A stretch of 16,225 nt of DNA from Bacillota bacterium (GCA_012797095.1 JAAZPS010000292.1:1-16225); one strand, 5' to 3'. Positions 6,576-14,092 are shown, numbered from the stretch's first letter. The notes: generated by a model not told the origin, from the sequence alone. Numbers and translations: made by a program.

Positions 6576-7724
6576 TTAATCGCCATCTTCTTCGCGATCG
6601 CCCCGCCGCCCGAGAGCACGCAGATCGGCAAATTCGCGTTCAAAGAAGGAGCCAACCTTGCTCTTCAGCTCTTCCCAGCTACCGGTGGAAAGGAGCAGGT
6701 ACAGAAAGAGAACTGCCGCCAGAACCAGGATCGCCTTGAGAACGCTGCCGAGGGAGAGCCGGTTGGTTCTGGCACTCTGGGCCGGGGGGACGGCGGCTTT
6801 ACCCGACCCGGCGGCATAGCGATCAACGACATCGGCAAAAAGAGCGACCGCCCTTTCAGCATTATCGCGGTCATTCCGGTGAGCCCCGACCTCGAGCAGG
6901 ATCGCCCTGGGGGTGAGATCCTGGTTGTAATTGCCCTGCGCCCCGAGGATCCCCTTGACCAGCCCGGGATGGCGCTCGTCGGCGATCTGTTTCAGGGTGA
7001 GGGCAAAATCACGGTTGTTGTCCGCGTTCTGATTCTGCTGGCCCACGACCAGCAGAATCCGGGTGACCTCTTCTCCCTCAACAGTCCCCTCGTACTCCTC
7101 GGGCGGCACTGCATCGCGGTGCAGATCAAAGATCAGCTGATCCCCCTCCATGAGCAGCTCCTCGGCCGTGCGGCGGGAGCGCTGGTAAGCCCCGGCATCG
7201 TGAGGGGTGTGCGGTTCCCGGATATGGTTGACCGTAAATCCCTTCTCCTCGAGAGCCCGGGTAAAGCTGTCGCCAACCTCCAGAATACCGCCGCCCTGAT
7301 CGATGGTATCGGTTCCATCGGAGGGAACATAGGATTCCGCCCCGTGGGTATGATAGACCCCCACCCGCGGTCTTTTTTCCTGATCGGTTTGCGCGGCGGG
7401 CGCACCGGCAGGGAAGAGCAACCCCGGGAGATCCATCAGGGCGTTCTCGTCGACAATCTGCTCGGCCCAGGCGGTCTGCCCGTCGATCTCCACAACCCGG
7501 AAATGACGGTTCTCCTCATCGATATAGCGGTCCCCCTGATGTAAAATCCTGGCGGTCCGCAGCACCACGGAGCGGTCCTGGCGGTCTCTTACCGTGAAGT
7601 AACCCTCGCTGCTCTCGCTCGGGTTGAACAGATCGAAGAAATCAGCGGCAGCACCGGTTAGCTGACCGGTCAAAACTAGCAGTGCAGTCAGGCAAATTGC
7701 AACGCAGATAGCTCTGGCCTGCAT
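6576..7724 (-). CDS. spoIIP: Stage II sporulation protein P (SpoIIP)
   Basis: SpoIIP is the peptidoglycan amidase/endopeptidase of the SpoIIDMP engulfment machine. The 382-aa product has an N-terminal hydrophobic segment (5-27), consistent with a signal peptide or anchor. The catalytic domain (about 118-305) has VYHTHGAESY (123-132), GGGILEVGDSF (144-154), FDLHRD (199-204) and LLEVGAHRN (276-284), which hold the expected zinc-ligand histidines and glutamates. A second hydrophobic segment (329-345) lies after the catalytic domain, followed by a charged tail of 37 residues. B. subtilis SpoIIP has only the N-terminal anchor, so the topology differs here. A GGAGGAG Shine-Dalgarno lies upstream of the ATG. 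It follows the DUF1614 gene by 34 nt and precedes YIEGIA by 33 nt. Confidence 0.95.
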   Translation of the reverse strand: MQARAICVAICLTALLVLTGQLTGAAADFFDLFNPSESSEGYFTVRDRQDRSVVLRTARILHQGDRYIDEENRHFRVVEIDGQTAWAEQIVDENALMDLPGLLFPAGAPAAQTDQEKRPRVGVYHTHGAESYVPSDGTDTIDQGGGILEVGDSFTRALEEKGFTVNHIREPHTPHDAGAYQRSRRTAEELLMEGDQLIFDLHRDAVPPEEYEGTVEGEEVTRILLVVGQQNQNADNNRDFALTLKQIADERHPGLVKGILGAQGNYNQDLTPRAILLEVGAHRNDRDNAERAVALFADVVDRYAAGSGKAAVPPAQSARTNRLSLGSVLKAILVLAAVLFLYLLLSTGSWEELKSKVGSFFEREFADLRALGRRGDREEDGD

Positions 7725-7758
7725 AAGGGATCATCTCCTCCTTCGAAAGGGGCTTGGT

Positions 7759-8457
7759 TTACTCGGTTCCGGGATCATCCCGCTCCGATTCGGCGCCGCT
7801 GTCATCAGGCTCGCTCAGACCGGCGATCAGTTTTTCGGGATAGCCCGCTCCGGGATCGCTGCTCATCCGCTCGCGAATCTCACCGACCAGCTCGGCCAGG
7901 CCGAGGGCAATGAGCCCGGCGATGAGGGTGGCATCGAAGATCCCCGCACCCCCGATAGTGAGACTGCTCCTGGCCCCCCGGGCAAAAAGCTCGATTCGGG
8001 TAAAGATATCGTTGAGCACGATGGCCCCCACCCCGGAGATAAAGGCGGTCCGCCGGGATCTTCCGGCCAGGTAACCAACCGCCCCGGCAATGAGCGCTAC
8101 CAGGTAGAGCGGGTCAACAAGCAGAGCATGGGTCGGCTCCAGAGGAATAATCTTCAAGACAATGTAGGTGATCACAGCCGTGACCAGCATTGCCACCGCT
8201 GCACGGATCCTCTCCCTGGCGGTACCGGCCCTGACAAAAAGGTAGATCACCAGAGCAATAGGGATGATCCCGCCGCCGATATTGATCGCCAGGGTGCCTG
8301 ATAATGGAATATCGGGCAAGAATCCCCCGACCAGCATTGCAGCGATAAACAAAAGTGCCGTGCGATCGGTCAGTCCCAGACGGTCCAGAACACGCTGGGC
8401 CAGGCCGAGAAAGATCAGTACGGAGATAATCAACAGAAGAATCATGCCTGCAGGCAT
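7759..8457 (-). CDS. DUF1614 multi-pass membrane protein
   Basis: A 232-aa protein with about six hydrophobic segments (about 4-21, 34-48, 60-75, 86-103, 112-130, 168-190) and a soluble acidic tail rich in S, D and E. Glycine-rich stretches NIGGGIIPIALVIYLF and SSLTIGGAGIFDATLIAG, with DPLYLVALIAGAVGYLAGR, match my memory of the DUF1614 family, whose function is unknown. The ATG at 8457 has a GGGGGG stretch 7 nt upstream; a second in-frame ATG four codons later is less well placed. It is the first gene of the spoIIP/YIEGIA cluster, directly downstream of the repeat-filled gap, and I could not identify a convincing promoter for it. Confidence 0.75.
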   Translation of the reverse strand: MPAGMILLLIISVLIFLGLAQRVLDRLGLTDRTALLFIAAMLVGGFLPDIPLSGTLAINIGGGIIPIALVIYLFVRAGTARERIRAAVAMLVTAVITYIVLKIIPLEPTHALLVDPLYLVALIAGAVGYLAGRSRRTAFISGVGAIVLNDIFTRIELFARGARSSLTIGGAGIFDATLIAGLIALGLAELVGEIRERMSSDPGAGYPEKLIAGLSEPDDSGAESERDDPGTE

Positions 8458-8699
8458 GAAACCGCCCCCCAGTTTATCTTGATCAACCTGCTTTCTTCAA
8501 TTTAGCTTCTCCGCTGATGGCGCTTTTATGCAGCCGGCAGCTCATCACAACAAAGATCAACGGGGGGATGGCGAGATTGGCTGGTCGTAGACGAGGATCA
8601 AAGGCGGTGGCACCGGGCAGCGGTCGGTTTGAACCAGGTTGCTGGTTGTTTCGGCAGGGACTGCAGGTTGATCGCCGGCGCCTTTCGAGATTCTTCGCT
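8458..8699. other. Intergenic stretch without a supported gene
   Basis: The part of the fni to DUF1614 gap nearest DUF1614 carries no gene I can support. It holds the DUF1614 ribosome binding site, a small hairpin (AACCAG / CTGGTT at 8632-8637 and 8642-8647), and the start of the repeat block at its high-coordinate end. Weak promoter-like hexamers exist on the minus strand (for example TTGTTG, 17 nt, CATAAA near 8525-8555), but none is good enough to call. Confidence 0.5.
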
Positions 8700-8758
8700 G
8701 CGCTCAGAATGACAGAAAGGGCGCTCAGAATACAGAGAAGGAGCGCTCAAGATGACAG
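8700..8758. repeat. Three short tandem cores of a CHSERSEES-type intergenic repeat
   Basis: Degenerate copies of GCGCTCAGAATGACAG begin at 8700, 8721 and 8743, a period of 21-22 bp. With its left flank (TTCTTCGCT) the first copy reads on the minus strand as CHSERSEES, the peptide widely seen when this common bacterial intergenic repeat is mistranslated. A further core lies at 8884-8898 (CGCTAGAATGACAG) between the two long repeats, and a remnant (GACGTTAG) sits against the fni stop. Confidence 0.75.
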
Positions 8759-8762
8759 GCGT

Positions 8763-8890
8763 GTGCAATTAACGGGAAAGAAAGGTTATGCAGGGGCAAG
8801 ACACGCCCGGGACAATGGCAAGCCTTATATAACCATATTCTGTAGAGGCAAGGCAGGCCTCGCCCGCACGAAGACACGGAAGGACGCTAG
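8763..8890. repeat. Long structured direct repeat, copy A
   Basis: This 128-bp stretch matches 8903-9030 at 120 of 128 positions, counted by eye, without gaps at a 140-bp period. Inside it are the inverted repeat GGTTAT / ATAACC (8784-8789 and 8829-8834), a GGGC...GCCC pair between those arms, and a hairpin GGCAAGGC / GCCTCGCC (8847-8854 and 8857-8864, one wobble). It codes for nothing I can recognise. Confidence 0.9.
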
Positions 8891-8902
8891 AATGACAGGA
8901 GA

Positions 8903-9030
8903 GTGCAATTACCGGTAAGGAAAGGTTATGCAGGGGCAAGACACGCCCGGGACAATGGCAGGCCTTATATAACCATATTCTGTAGAGGCAAGGCAGGCCT
9001 CGCCCGCACAAAGATACAGAAGGACGTTAG
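8903..9030. repeat. Long structured direct repeat, copy B
   Basis: Second copy of the 128-bp repeat, ending two bases from the fni stop codon (9032-9034). The same arms recur at 8924-8929 and 8969-8974 (GGTTAT / ATAACC) and 8987-9004 (GC-rich hairpin). Six of the eight differences from copy A are transitions. As the 3' untranslated region of the fni transcript it would fold, but no T-run follows the hairpins, so I do not call a terminator. Confidence 0.9.
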
Positions 9031-9031
9031 C

Positions 9032-10087
9032 TCAGGTGAACAGGTGAGGGCGCTCGGGAAGGGTGATGGCTCGCTTTTTCATCCAGGCGCCGGTGAAGCC
9101 GGTGATGACCAGGGGCGTCCGCCGCAGCTCTTTCAGGGTGGCCGAGCCGGTTAGCAACATGATCAGGCGCAGCTCCCTCTCGAGCTTCTTGATCGCTTTT
9201 ATCAGGGCGCGGCGGCCCCGTCTCAGGATCAGGAAGAGCGGCTCGCCGGCTAGCCCGACCGCATCAGCACCGAGGGCGAGGGCTTTGGCGATATTCATGC
9301 TGGAGAACATCCCGCCACCGGCGATGACCCCTTCCCGGCCGGCGGCAGCATCGAGCACCTCGAGCAAACTTATCGCCGTGGGCAGTCCCCAGGAAAGAAA
9401 CTCCCGGGAGAAACGTCTCCGGGAGCGGCGGCTTTCGATCTCCAAAAAATTGGTCCCCCCCCGTCCTCCCAGATCGACGGCGGCGGCCCCGGCTCCGAAG
9501 AATTCCAGAGCCTGCTCCCGGGCGATGCCACAACCGGTCTCCTTGACGATCACCGGTTTCGAAACCGCGGCGGCAATGGCAGCGATCCGCTGCCGGGCAC
9601 CCCGGAAGCACCTGTCGCCTTCTTTCATGATCAGCTCCTGCGGCGTGTTCAGGTGAATCTGCAGCGCCGCCGCATCGATCATCTCGATGGCCCGGCGGGC
9701 CTGCTCCGGGCTGGCATACGATCCCAGGTTGGCCCAGAGCAGTCCGTCGGGGTAAATATCGCGCACGATCTTGAAAGTATCCTCGACCCGGGGGTTCTCC
9801 AGGGCGGCCATCTGCGAACCAAGGGCCATCGGCAGGCCGCATTCCCTGGCCGCACCGGCAAGGGCGGCATTGACCCGCTTTGCCAGGGGCGTCCCCCCGG
9901 TCAGGGCATTGATAAAAAGAGGCGACCGGAGCCCCTTTCCAAACAAGCTTGTCTCCAGGGTCACCTCATCCAGATCGCGTTCCGGTAAACAGTTGTGTAT
10001 GAAATGGATATCCGAAAAGTCCGCGAGGCTTGATCTTTGTTTCAGTCGAATTTTAATATGTTCGTCCTTGCGGTTAGATCTCGGCAT
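9032..10087 (-). CDS. fni: Type 2 isopentenyl-diphosphate delta-isomerase
   Basis: Fni is the FMN- and NAD(P)H-dependent enzyme that interconverts isopentenyl and dimethylallyl diphosphate. The 351-aa product has the N-terminal RKDEH (6-10), LFINALTGGT (57-66), MALGSQ (87-92), QIHLNTPQE (143-151), VKETGCG (181-187), the flavin phosphate-binding GGRGGTNF (207-214) and VIAGGGM (254-260). The length fits a TIM-barrel type 2 enzyme. The ATG directly abuts the TAA of the upstream ispH-S1 gene, with GAGGG just before the stop as Shine-Dalgarno. Its neighbour IspH makes its substrate. The gene ends against a repeat block. Confidence 0.96.
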   Translation of the reverse strand: MPRSNRKDEHIKIRLKQRSSLADFSDIHFIHNCLPERDLDEVTLETSLFGKGLRSPLFINALTGGTPLAKRVNAALAGAARECGLPMALGSQMAALENPRVEDTFKIVRDIYPDGLLWANLGSYASPEQARRAIEMIDAAALQIHLNTPQELIMKEGDRCFRGARQRIAAIAAAVSKPVIVKETGCGIAREQALEFFGAGAAAVDLGGRGGTNFLEIESRRSRRRFSREFLSWGLPTAISLLEVLDAAAGREGVIAGGGMFSSMNIAKALALGADAVGLAGEPLFLILRRGRRALIKAIKKLERELRLIMLLTGSATLKELRRTPLVITGFTGAWMKKRAITLPERPHLFT

Positions 10088-12547
10088 TTAGCCCTCATCG
10101 CTTTCCTGATCCCCTGCTCCTTCCTCCGCCGAATCGGTCCCGGAAACACCGGCATTTTCAAAAAGATCGCCAAAAACATCGCCCAGGGTTACATTGCCGC
10201 TGCTGCTTCCCGAATCTGTCTCCTCGCTGCCGCCCGACTCTGTATAGGTTTCCTGACGGGCTTCTTTGATGCTCAGGCTGATCCGCTTGCGGGCAGGTTT
10301 CAACTCGAGAATCTTGACATCAACATCTTCTCCCTCCTGAAGCACCTCGGAAGGATGTTTGACATGATAATCGGCAATCTGGGAAATATGGACCAGACCC
10401 TCCACTCCCGGACGCAGCTCCACAAAGGCGCCAAAATTGACCAGGCGGGTGATCTTCCCTTTGAGGATCTCGCCGTCCTTCAGCTCCTGCATCGCTTTGG
10501 TCCAGGGGTCGGGCTGGGTCCGCCGCAGGCTCAGGCTGATCCGCTCTCTTTCGGGGATCACATCGAGCACCTTCACATCGATCTCCTGACCCACCTTGAG
10601 GGCTTCCTGAGGATGGCCCACGCGTTCCCAGGAGATCTCCGAGATATGAACCAGCCCGTCAATACCACCGATATCGACAAAAGCGCCGAAATCGGTCAAA
10701 CGCCGGACCACGCCGGGAACGGTTGACCCGATCTCCAGCGACTGCAGTGTTTCCTCCTTTTTGAGCAGGTTCTCCTCTTCGATCACCCTTTTGCGCGACA
10801 GGATCACCTTATCCTTTTCCCGGTTCAGTTCGATAACCTTGAACTTCACGTTGCTGCCGAGAAAAGGTTTGAAATCGGGAATGTACCGCAGATCTACCAG
10901 CGAACCGGGCATGAACCCGTCGATCCCTTCACCCAGATCCAGAACCATCCCCGCATTGACCACCTGCTTCACCCGTCCCTCTGCCGTGGCTTCCGTTTCA
11001 AGAGCCTGTTGCAGCTCCTGCCACCTCTCATCACGGGCCAAGCGCTTGTGGGAGACAACGACCTTGCTGTCCCGATCCTCTATATCGATAACCGTGACCT
11101 CGATCTCCTGCCCCGGTTCAAAGCGGTCGGTCAGAGTTTCTCCTTCCTGCAGGTAGACCTCTTTTGCCGGCAGCAGCGCCTCGGTTTTATATTTGATATC
11201 CAGGTAAACCTCATCCTCCGCCGCTCGAACTACTTTTCCGGTAATCTGCTCGCCTACCTGAACCAGGTTGAGCGACTCCATGAAATCGAAGGAATCCTCC
11301 TCGGCCTGATCCGGCGCCTCCTCCGGGGTGGACTCTGCGGCCTCCTCCCCTGGTTCCTCCGCAGCGGGTTCCTCCATCACCGGTTCCACCGCTACGACGG
11401 CATCCTCCCCGTCCGCCTTGGCAGCGGGCGTCTCTTCAGAACTTTCTTCTGCCGGAGCAGCTTCTTCCGGGTCCCCCTCCGCTGTAACAGTTTCCCCAGC
11501 GGTCTTCTCTTCCAGGGCCGCCGCCTCGGTAAGAACATCCTCTGCAGCCGCTTCCCCGGAGTCAGCCTGCTCCACGGTGCCCTCCTCGGGGGTAGCCTCT
11601 TCCGAGTCTACCTCTAGAGGAGCGCTCTCTTCCGAAACAACCTCTTCACTTCCAACATCGTTTTCCAGCTTTTCATTTTCCATTCTTTCCACTACCTCCT
11701 TTATCATCCAGTGGGGTGTTGAAGCCCCTGCAGTAACACCGAAAGTACGGTATCTCCGCAGAAAATCAGGATCCAGCTCCCCTGCGCCCGCCACCAACAG
11801 CGTCGGTTTCAGGCGCCGGCAGGTTTCGGCAAGTGCCCTGGTGTTGGCACTGCCGTTGCTGCCGACCACGACCACGGCTTCGACCTCCCGGGCCAGCCGG
11901 ACAGCTTCCGCCTGCCTTTTACCCGTTTCCGGGCATAGTGTATCATAAACCTTCCCAGCGGGGCAGCGTTGCAAAAATTCTTCCTGAATTTTGCGATATA
12001 CTGCTGTCTGCCCCGTCGTCTGGGCAATCAAAGCAGCCGCCGGTTTGATCGTCAGTTGTCTTAGATCCTCCACGGTACTGACTACATCAATCGCGGCCTC
12101 TCCCCCGGCCCAACCGATAACCCCCCTTACCTCCGGATGCCGGGAATCTCCGTAAATAATGATCTGCACTTTATCCTCCGCCAGTCCCCGGACCAGCTTC
12201 TGGATCCGCCGGACTTTCGGGCAGGTTAAATCCTTGATCGTTAGATGCTCCCGCCGGCGAAGCTCTTCCAGCACCGCCGGAGCAACCCCGTGGGCGCGGA
12301 TCAGCAGGGTGCCCTCTGCTGCCTCTGCCGGATCCTCCACCATCGCAACACCGTGACGGGCCAGGTATGCAGCCACCGCCTCATTATGGACCAGCGGACC
12401 CAGAGTCGCCACCTTCACCCCGCAGGATGACTCCTCCAGAGCAGCCTCAACAGCTTGTTTTACTCCCGAGCAGAAGCCGGCATATTCAGCCAGGCGAACA
12501 GACAATCGTTTCACTCCAGAAGGCTCGTGGCCTGCATCTTTATTCAT
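10088..12547 (-). CDS. ispH-rpsA: IspH (HMBPP reductase) fused to ribosomal protein S1, with a long acidic linker
   Basis: Residues about 15-290 are IspH, the 4Fe-4S enzyme that reduces HMBPP to IPP and DMAPP: cluster cysteines C26 (FCSGVK), C109 (LTCPKV) and C205 (TLCPET), plus LVHN (H54), RAHG (H86) and RHPEV (E139). Residues about 430-761 hold four S1 RNA-binding repeats (about 430-500, 517-587, 604-675, 689-761), the last two with the classic TDFGAFVDI / VNFGAFVEL and GLVHIS motifs. This fusion is known in Clostridia. Between the parts lies an acidic low-complexity linker (about 295-419) of E, A, P, S and T with two lysines, no arginine and no aromatics; the C-terminal 60 residues are also acidic. 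The start is uncertain: ATG 12547 overlaps plsC by 8 nt but lacks a clear Shine-Dalgarno; TTG 12505 has GGAG 8 nt upstream; TTG 12565 only extends the frame. Confidence 0.95.
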   Translation of the reverse strand: MNKDAGHEPSGVKRLSVRLAEYAGFCSGVKQAVEAALEESSCGVKVATLGPLVHNEAVAAYLARHGVAMVEDPAEAAEGTLLIRAHGVAPAVLEELRRREHLTIKDLTCPKVRRIQKLVRGLAEDKVQIIIYGDSRHPEVRGVIGWAGGEAAIDVVSTVEDLRQLTIKPAAALIAQTTGQTAVYRKIQEEFLQRCPAGKVYDTLCPETGKRQAEAVRLAREVEAVVVVGSNGSANTRALAETCRRLKPTLLVAGAGELDPDFLRRYRTFGVTAGASTPHWMIKEVVERMENEKLENDVGSEEVVSEESAPLEVDSEEATPEEGTVEQADSGEAAAEDVLTEAAALEEKTAGETVTAEGDPEEAAPAEESSEETPAAKADGEDAVVAVEPVMEEPAAEEPGEEAAESTPEEAPDQAEEDSFDFMESLNLVQVGEQITGKVVRAAEDEVYLDIKYKTEALLPAKEVYLQEGETLTDRFEPGQEIEVTVIDIEDRDSKVVVSHKRLARDERWQELQQALETEATAEGRVKQVVNAGMVLDLGEGIDGFMPGSLVDLRYIPDFKPFLGSNVKFKVIELNREKDKVILSRKRVIEEENLLKKEETLQSLEIGSTVPGVVRRLTDFGAFVDIGGIDGLVHISEISWERVGHPQEALKVGQEIDVKVLDVIPERERISLSLRRTQPDPWTKAMQELKDGEILKGKITRLVNFGAFVELRPGVEGLVHISQIADYHVKHPSEVLQEGEDVDVKILELKPARKRISLSIKEARQETYTESGGSEETDSGSSSGNVTLGDVFGDLFENAGVSGTDSAEEGAGDQESDEG

Positions 12548-13142
12548 CGCCGGCGGCAGGATCAAGCGCCTTTAAATTTTCCAGGATGATCCTGTTTGCC
12601 GCCTCCAGCTGGGCCTTTCTCTCTTCCCGTTTCCTGTAGTCCAGATTGGGGATATGGAAGGTTGGACCGATGATGATGCGCAAGGGATGGCCGATCCGGT
12701 ACGGACCCACCACCAGTACAGGCAGCACCGGCGCACCGCTGCGCCCAGCAATCAGGGCGGTCCCTTCCTGTAGCTTCTGCAGCTTCCCTGTCTTGCTGCG
12801 GGTGCCCTCGGGAAAGAGACCGATCACCCCGCCTTCCTTCAGTATCTTGAAGGCCCGGCGGATCGCCCCGAAGTCTGCCTTTTCACGGTCGACCGGAAAA
12901 GCCGCCCTTTTCAACAAAAAGGCCATCACGGGATTATGAAAAAGTTCTTTTTTGGCCATGAACTTTATCTTGTAACGAAGCGGCAGCGCAATGCCCACCG
13001 CGATGGGATCGCGCCAGTTGATATGGTTGGAACAGATGATCAGCGGACCCCGCTCCGGCAAAAGCTCGCGCCCATAAACTCGCTGCCGATAGATCAGGCG
13101 AAAGACAATTCCAAAAACAAAACGGACAAACCAGTAGAGCAA
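12540..13142 (-). CDS. plsC: 1-acyl-sn-glycerol-3-phosphate acyltransferase (PlsC family)
   Basis: PlsC acylates lysophosphatidic acid at the sn-2 position to give phosphatidic acid at the membrane. The 200-aa product has an N-terminal hydrophobic stretch (about 3-18), the catalytic H-x4-D box in SNHINWRDPI (H40, D45), and the substrate-binding FPEGTRS (110-116) followed by GAPVLPV (136-142). The length is normal for the family. The start is TTG: a near-perfect GGGAGGAG Shine-Dalgarno lies 5 nt upstream and no better codon is near. It follows cmk by 14 nt and its end overlaps the start of the IspH-S1 gene. The same order (cmk, plsC, S1-type gene) is seen in other Firmicutes. Confidence 0.95.
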   Translation of the reverse strand: MLYWFVRFVFGIVFRLIYRQRVYGRELLPERGPLIICSNHINWRDPIAVGIALPLRYKIKFMAKKELFHNPVMAFLLKRAAFPVDREKADFGAIRRAFKILKEGGVIGLFPEGTRSKTGKLQKLQEGTALIAGRSGAPVLPVLVVGPYRIGHPLRIIIGPTFHIPNLDYRKREERKAQLEAANRIILENLKALDPAAGDE

Positions 13143-13156
13143 TCAGGCTCCTCCCT

Positions 13157-13831
13157 TCAATCTGTTTGCAGATTGATCCCCTGTAATATCCGCTCCACCA
13201 CTTCCTCGATCGTCAGGGAAGTAGTATCGATGATCGCAGTGCCGGGGGTAACCCTCAGGGGCGAGTCAGCCCTTTCGGAATCGATCCGGTCTCGTTTATT
13301 GATCTCATCTATAGTGTTTTCGTAAGAATGGGATAGTCCTTGATCACGCTGCTCCAAAAATCTGCGGCGTGCTCTGACCGGTAAAGCAGCATCCAGATAG
13401 AATTTGAACGGGGCATCGGGCATCACCGTTGAAGCAATATCCCGTCCTTCCATGACAATGCCCTTCGATACAGCGGCTATCTCCTGCTGCTGCCGAACCA
13501 TCTTGCGCCGGACCGCCGGCAGCTCCGCCACCCGCGAGACCACCGCATTGACTGCGGGGGTCCGGATCTCACCGGTGACATCCTCTCCGTCGAGCATGAT
13601 CCGTTCATCTGCCAGTATCTGCACCACGGTCCGCTCCAGCAGCGGCTCCACCGCGCCCGGCGCGGACAGATCGCAGCTCTCCCGAACAAGCTTCAGGGTA
13701 ATCGCCCGGTACATCGCCCCTGTATCCAGATAGACAACGTTCAGCCGGCGGGCGACCTCCCGCGCCACCGTGCTTTTCCCGGAACCTGCCGGCCCATCGA
13801 TGGCAATTTTTAACTGAGAGTTAATCGACAT
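13157..13831 (-). CDS. cmk: Cytidylate kinase
   Basis: Cmk phosphorylates CMP and dCMP with ATP. From ATG 13831 the product is 224 aa with the P-loop GPAGSGKST (13-21), LDTGAMYRA (35-43), the CMP-binding insertion about 75-110, VMEGRDIAS (126-134) and KRDRIDSERADSPL (179-192). These are the standard Cmk motifs in order. An upstream TTG (13861) would add ten residues (AEDLEKEYD), but its AGG lies only 3 nt away, so the ATG is preferred although its own Shine-Dalgarno is weak. It follows the 64-aa membrane protein gene and precedes plsC. Confidence 0.96.
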   Translation of the reverse strand: MSINSQLKIAIDGPAGSGKSTVAREVARRLNVVYLDTGAMYRAITLKLVRESCDLSAPGAVEPLLERTVVQILADERIMLDGEDVTGEIRTPAVNAVVSRVAELPAVRRKMVRQQQEIAAVSKGIVMEGRDIASTVMPDAPFKFYLDAALPVRARRRFLEQRDQGLSHSYENTIDEINKRDRIDSERADSPLRVTPGTAIIDTTSLTIEEVVERILQGINLQTD

Positions 13832-13897
13832 GTCATATTCTTTTTCGAGATCTTCAGCCAAAAACCTTTTTTCGGTTAAAATTAAGTCTCACTGCCC

Positions 13898-14092
13898 CTA
13901 TTCAGCTTGCTTTTCTTCCCCGTAGGGCCTTCCTTCCATCGAATCAACCCTGCTGAGCCGTGAGCGAACGCTGTCGTTCACCATCACCAGTTGGCTGAGC
14001 AGCAGCAGGAGCAAGAACAAAGCAGCTGCCCGGTAAAGAAGGCGCTCCCATGATCCGGTTAGCCGGAAAAATCGCCGCGCCAATGATCCCAC
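13898..14092 (-). CDS. Small single-span membrane protein upstream of cmk
   Basis: A 64-aa protein with a basic N-terminus (RRFFRLTGSWERLLYR), one strongly hydrophobic helix with six consecutive leucines (about 19-37), and a charged tail ending RLSRVDSMEGRPYGEEKQAE. The GTG at 14092 has GGTGG/AGGGG spaced 5-8 nt upstream; a GTG three codons earlier (14101) lies too close to it. B. subtilis has a small membrane protein, YpfB (DUF5359), directly upstream of cmk with a similar ERLL-hydrophobic-EG layout; I propose a positional counterpart, not proven homology. Function is unknown. It is the first gene after the promoter at 14133. Confidence 0.6.
   Translation of the reverse strand: MGSLARRFFRLTGSWERLLYRAAALFLLLLLLSQLVMVNDSVRSRLSRVDSMEGRPYGEEKQAE

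Noticed and set aside
5871..7544. 557-codon plus-strand ORF
   Set aside because: It lies fully antisense to YIEGIA and spoIIP, both of which carry family motifs. The protein is Q-, G- and P-rich without any domain, as expected from the complement of GC-rich coding DNA.
8446..8457. 12-bp palindrome TGCCTGCAGGCA at the DUF1614 start
   Set aside because: It encodes MPAG in frame and falls within the start codon region. A palindrome this short is easily explained by codon choice.
8700..9030. CRISPR array
   Set aside because: The repeats are 128 bp copies and degenerate 15-16 bp cores, without regular unique spacers or cas genes.
8517..9154. Plus- and minus-strand ORFs across the fni-DUF1614 gap
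   Set aside because: They translate the intergenic repeats (pieces like RFFAALRMTERA and GARHARDNG on one strand, CLYRIWLYKACHCPGRVLPL on the other). The same phrases appear twice because the DNA is duplicated, and one frame runs into fni antisense.
12548..12565. Six-codon upstream extension of the IspH-S1 frame from a TTG
   Set aside because: It lies inside the end of plsC, adds residues (ILPPA) not seen in IspH, and has no Shine-Dalgarno. ATG 12547 or TTG 12505 are better starts.
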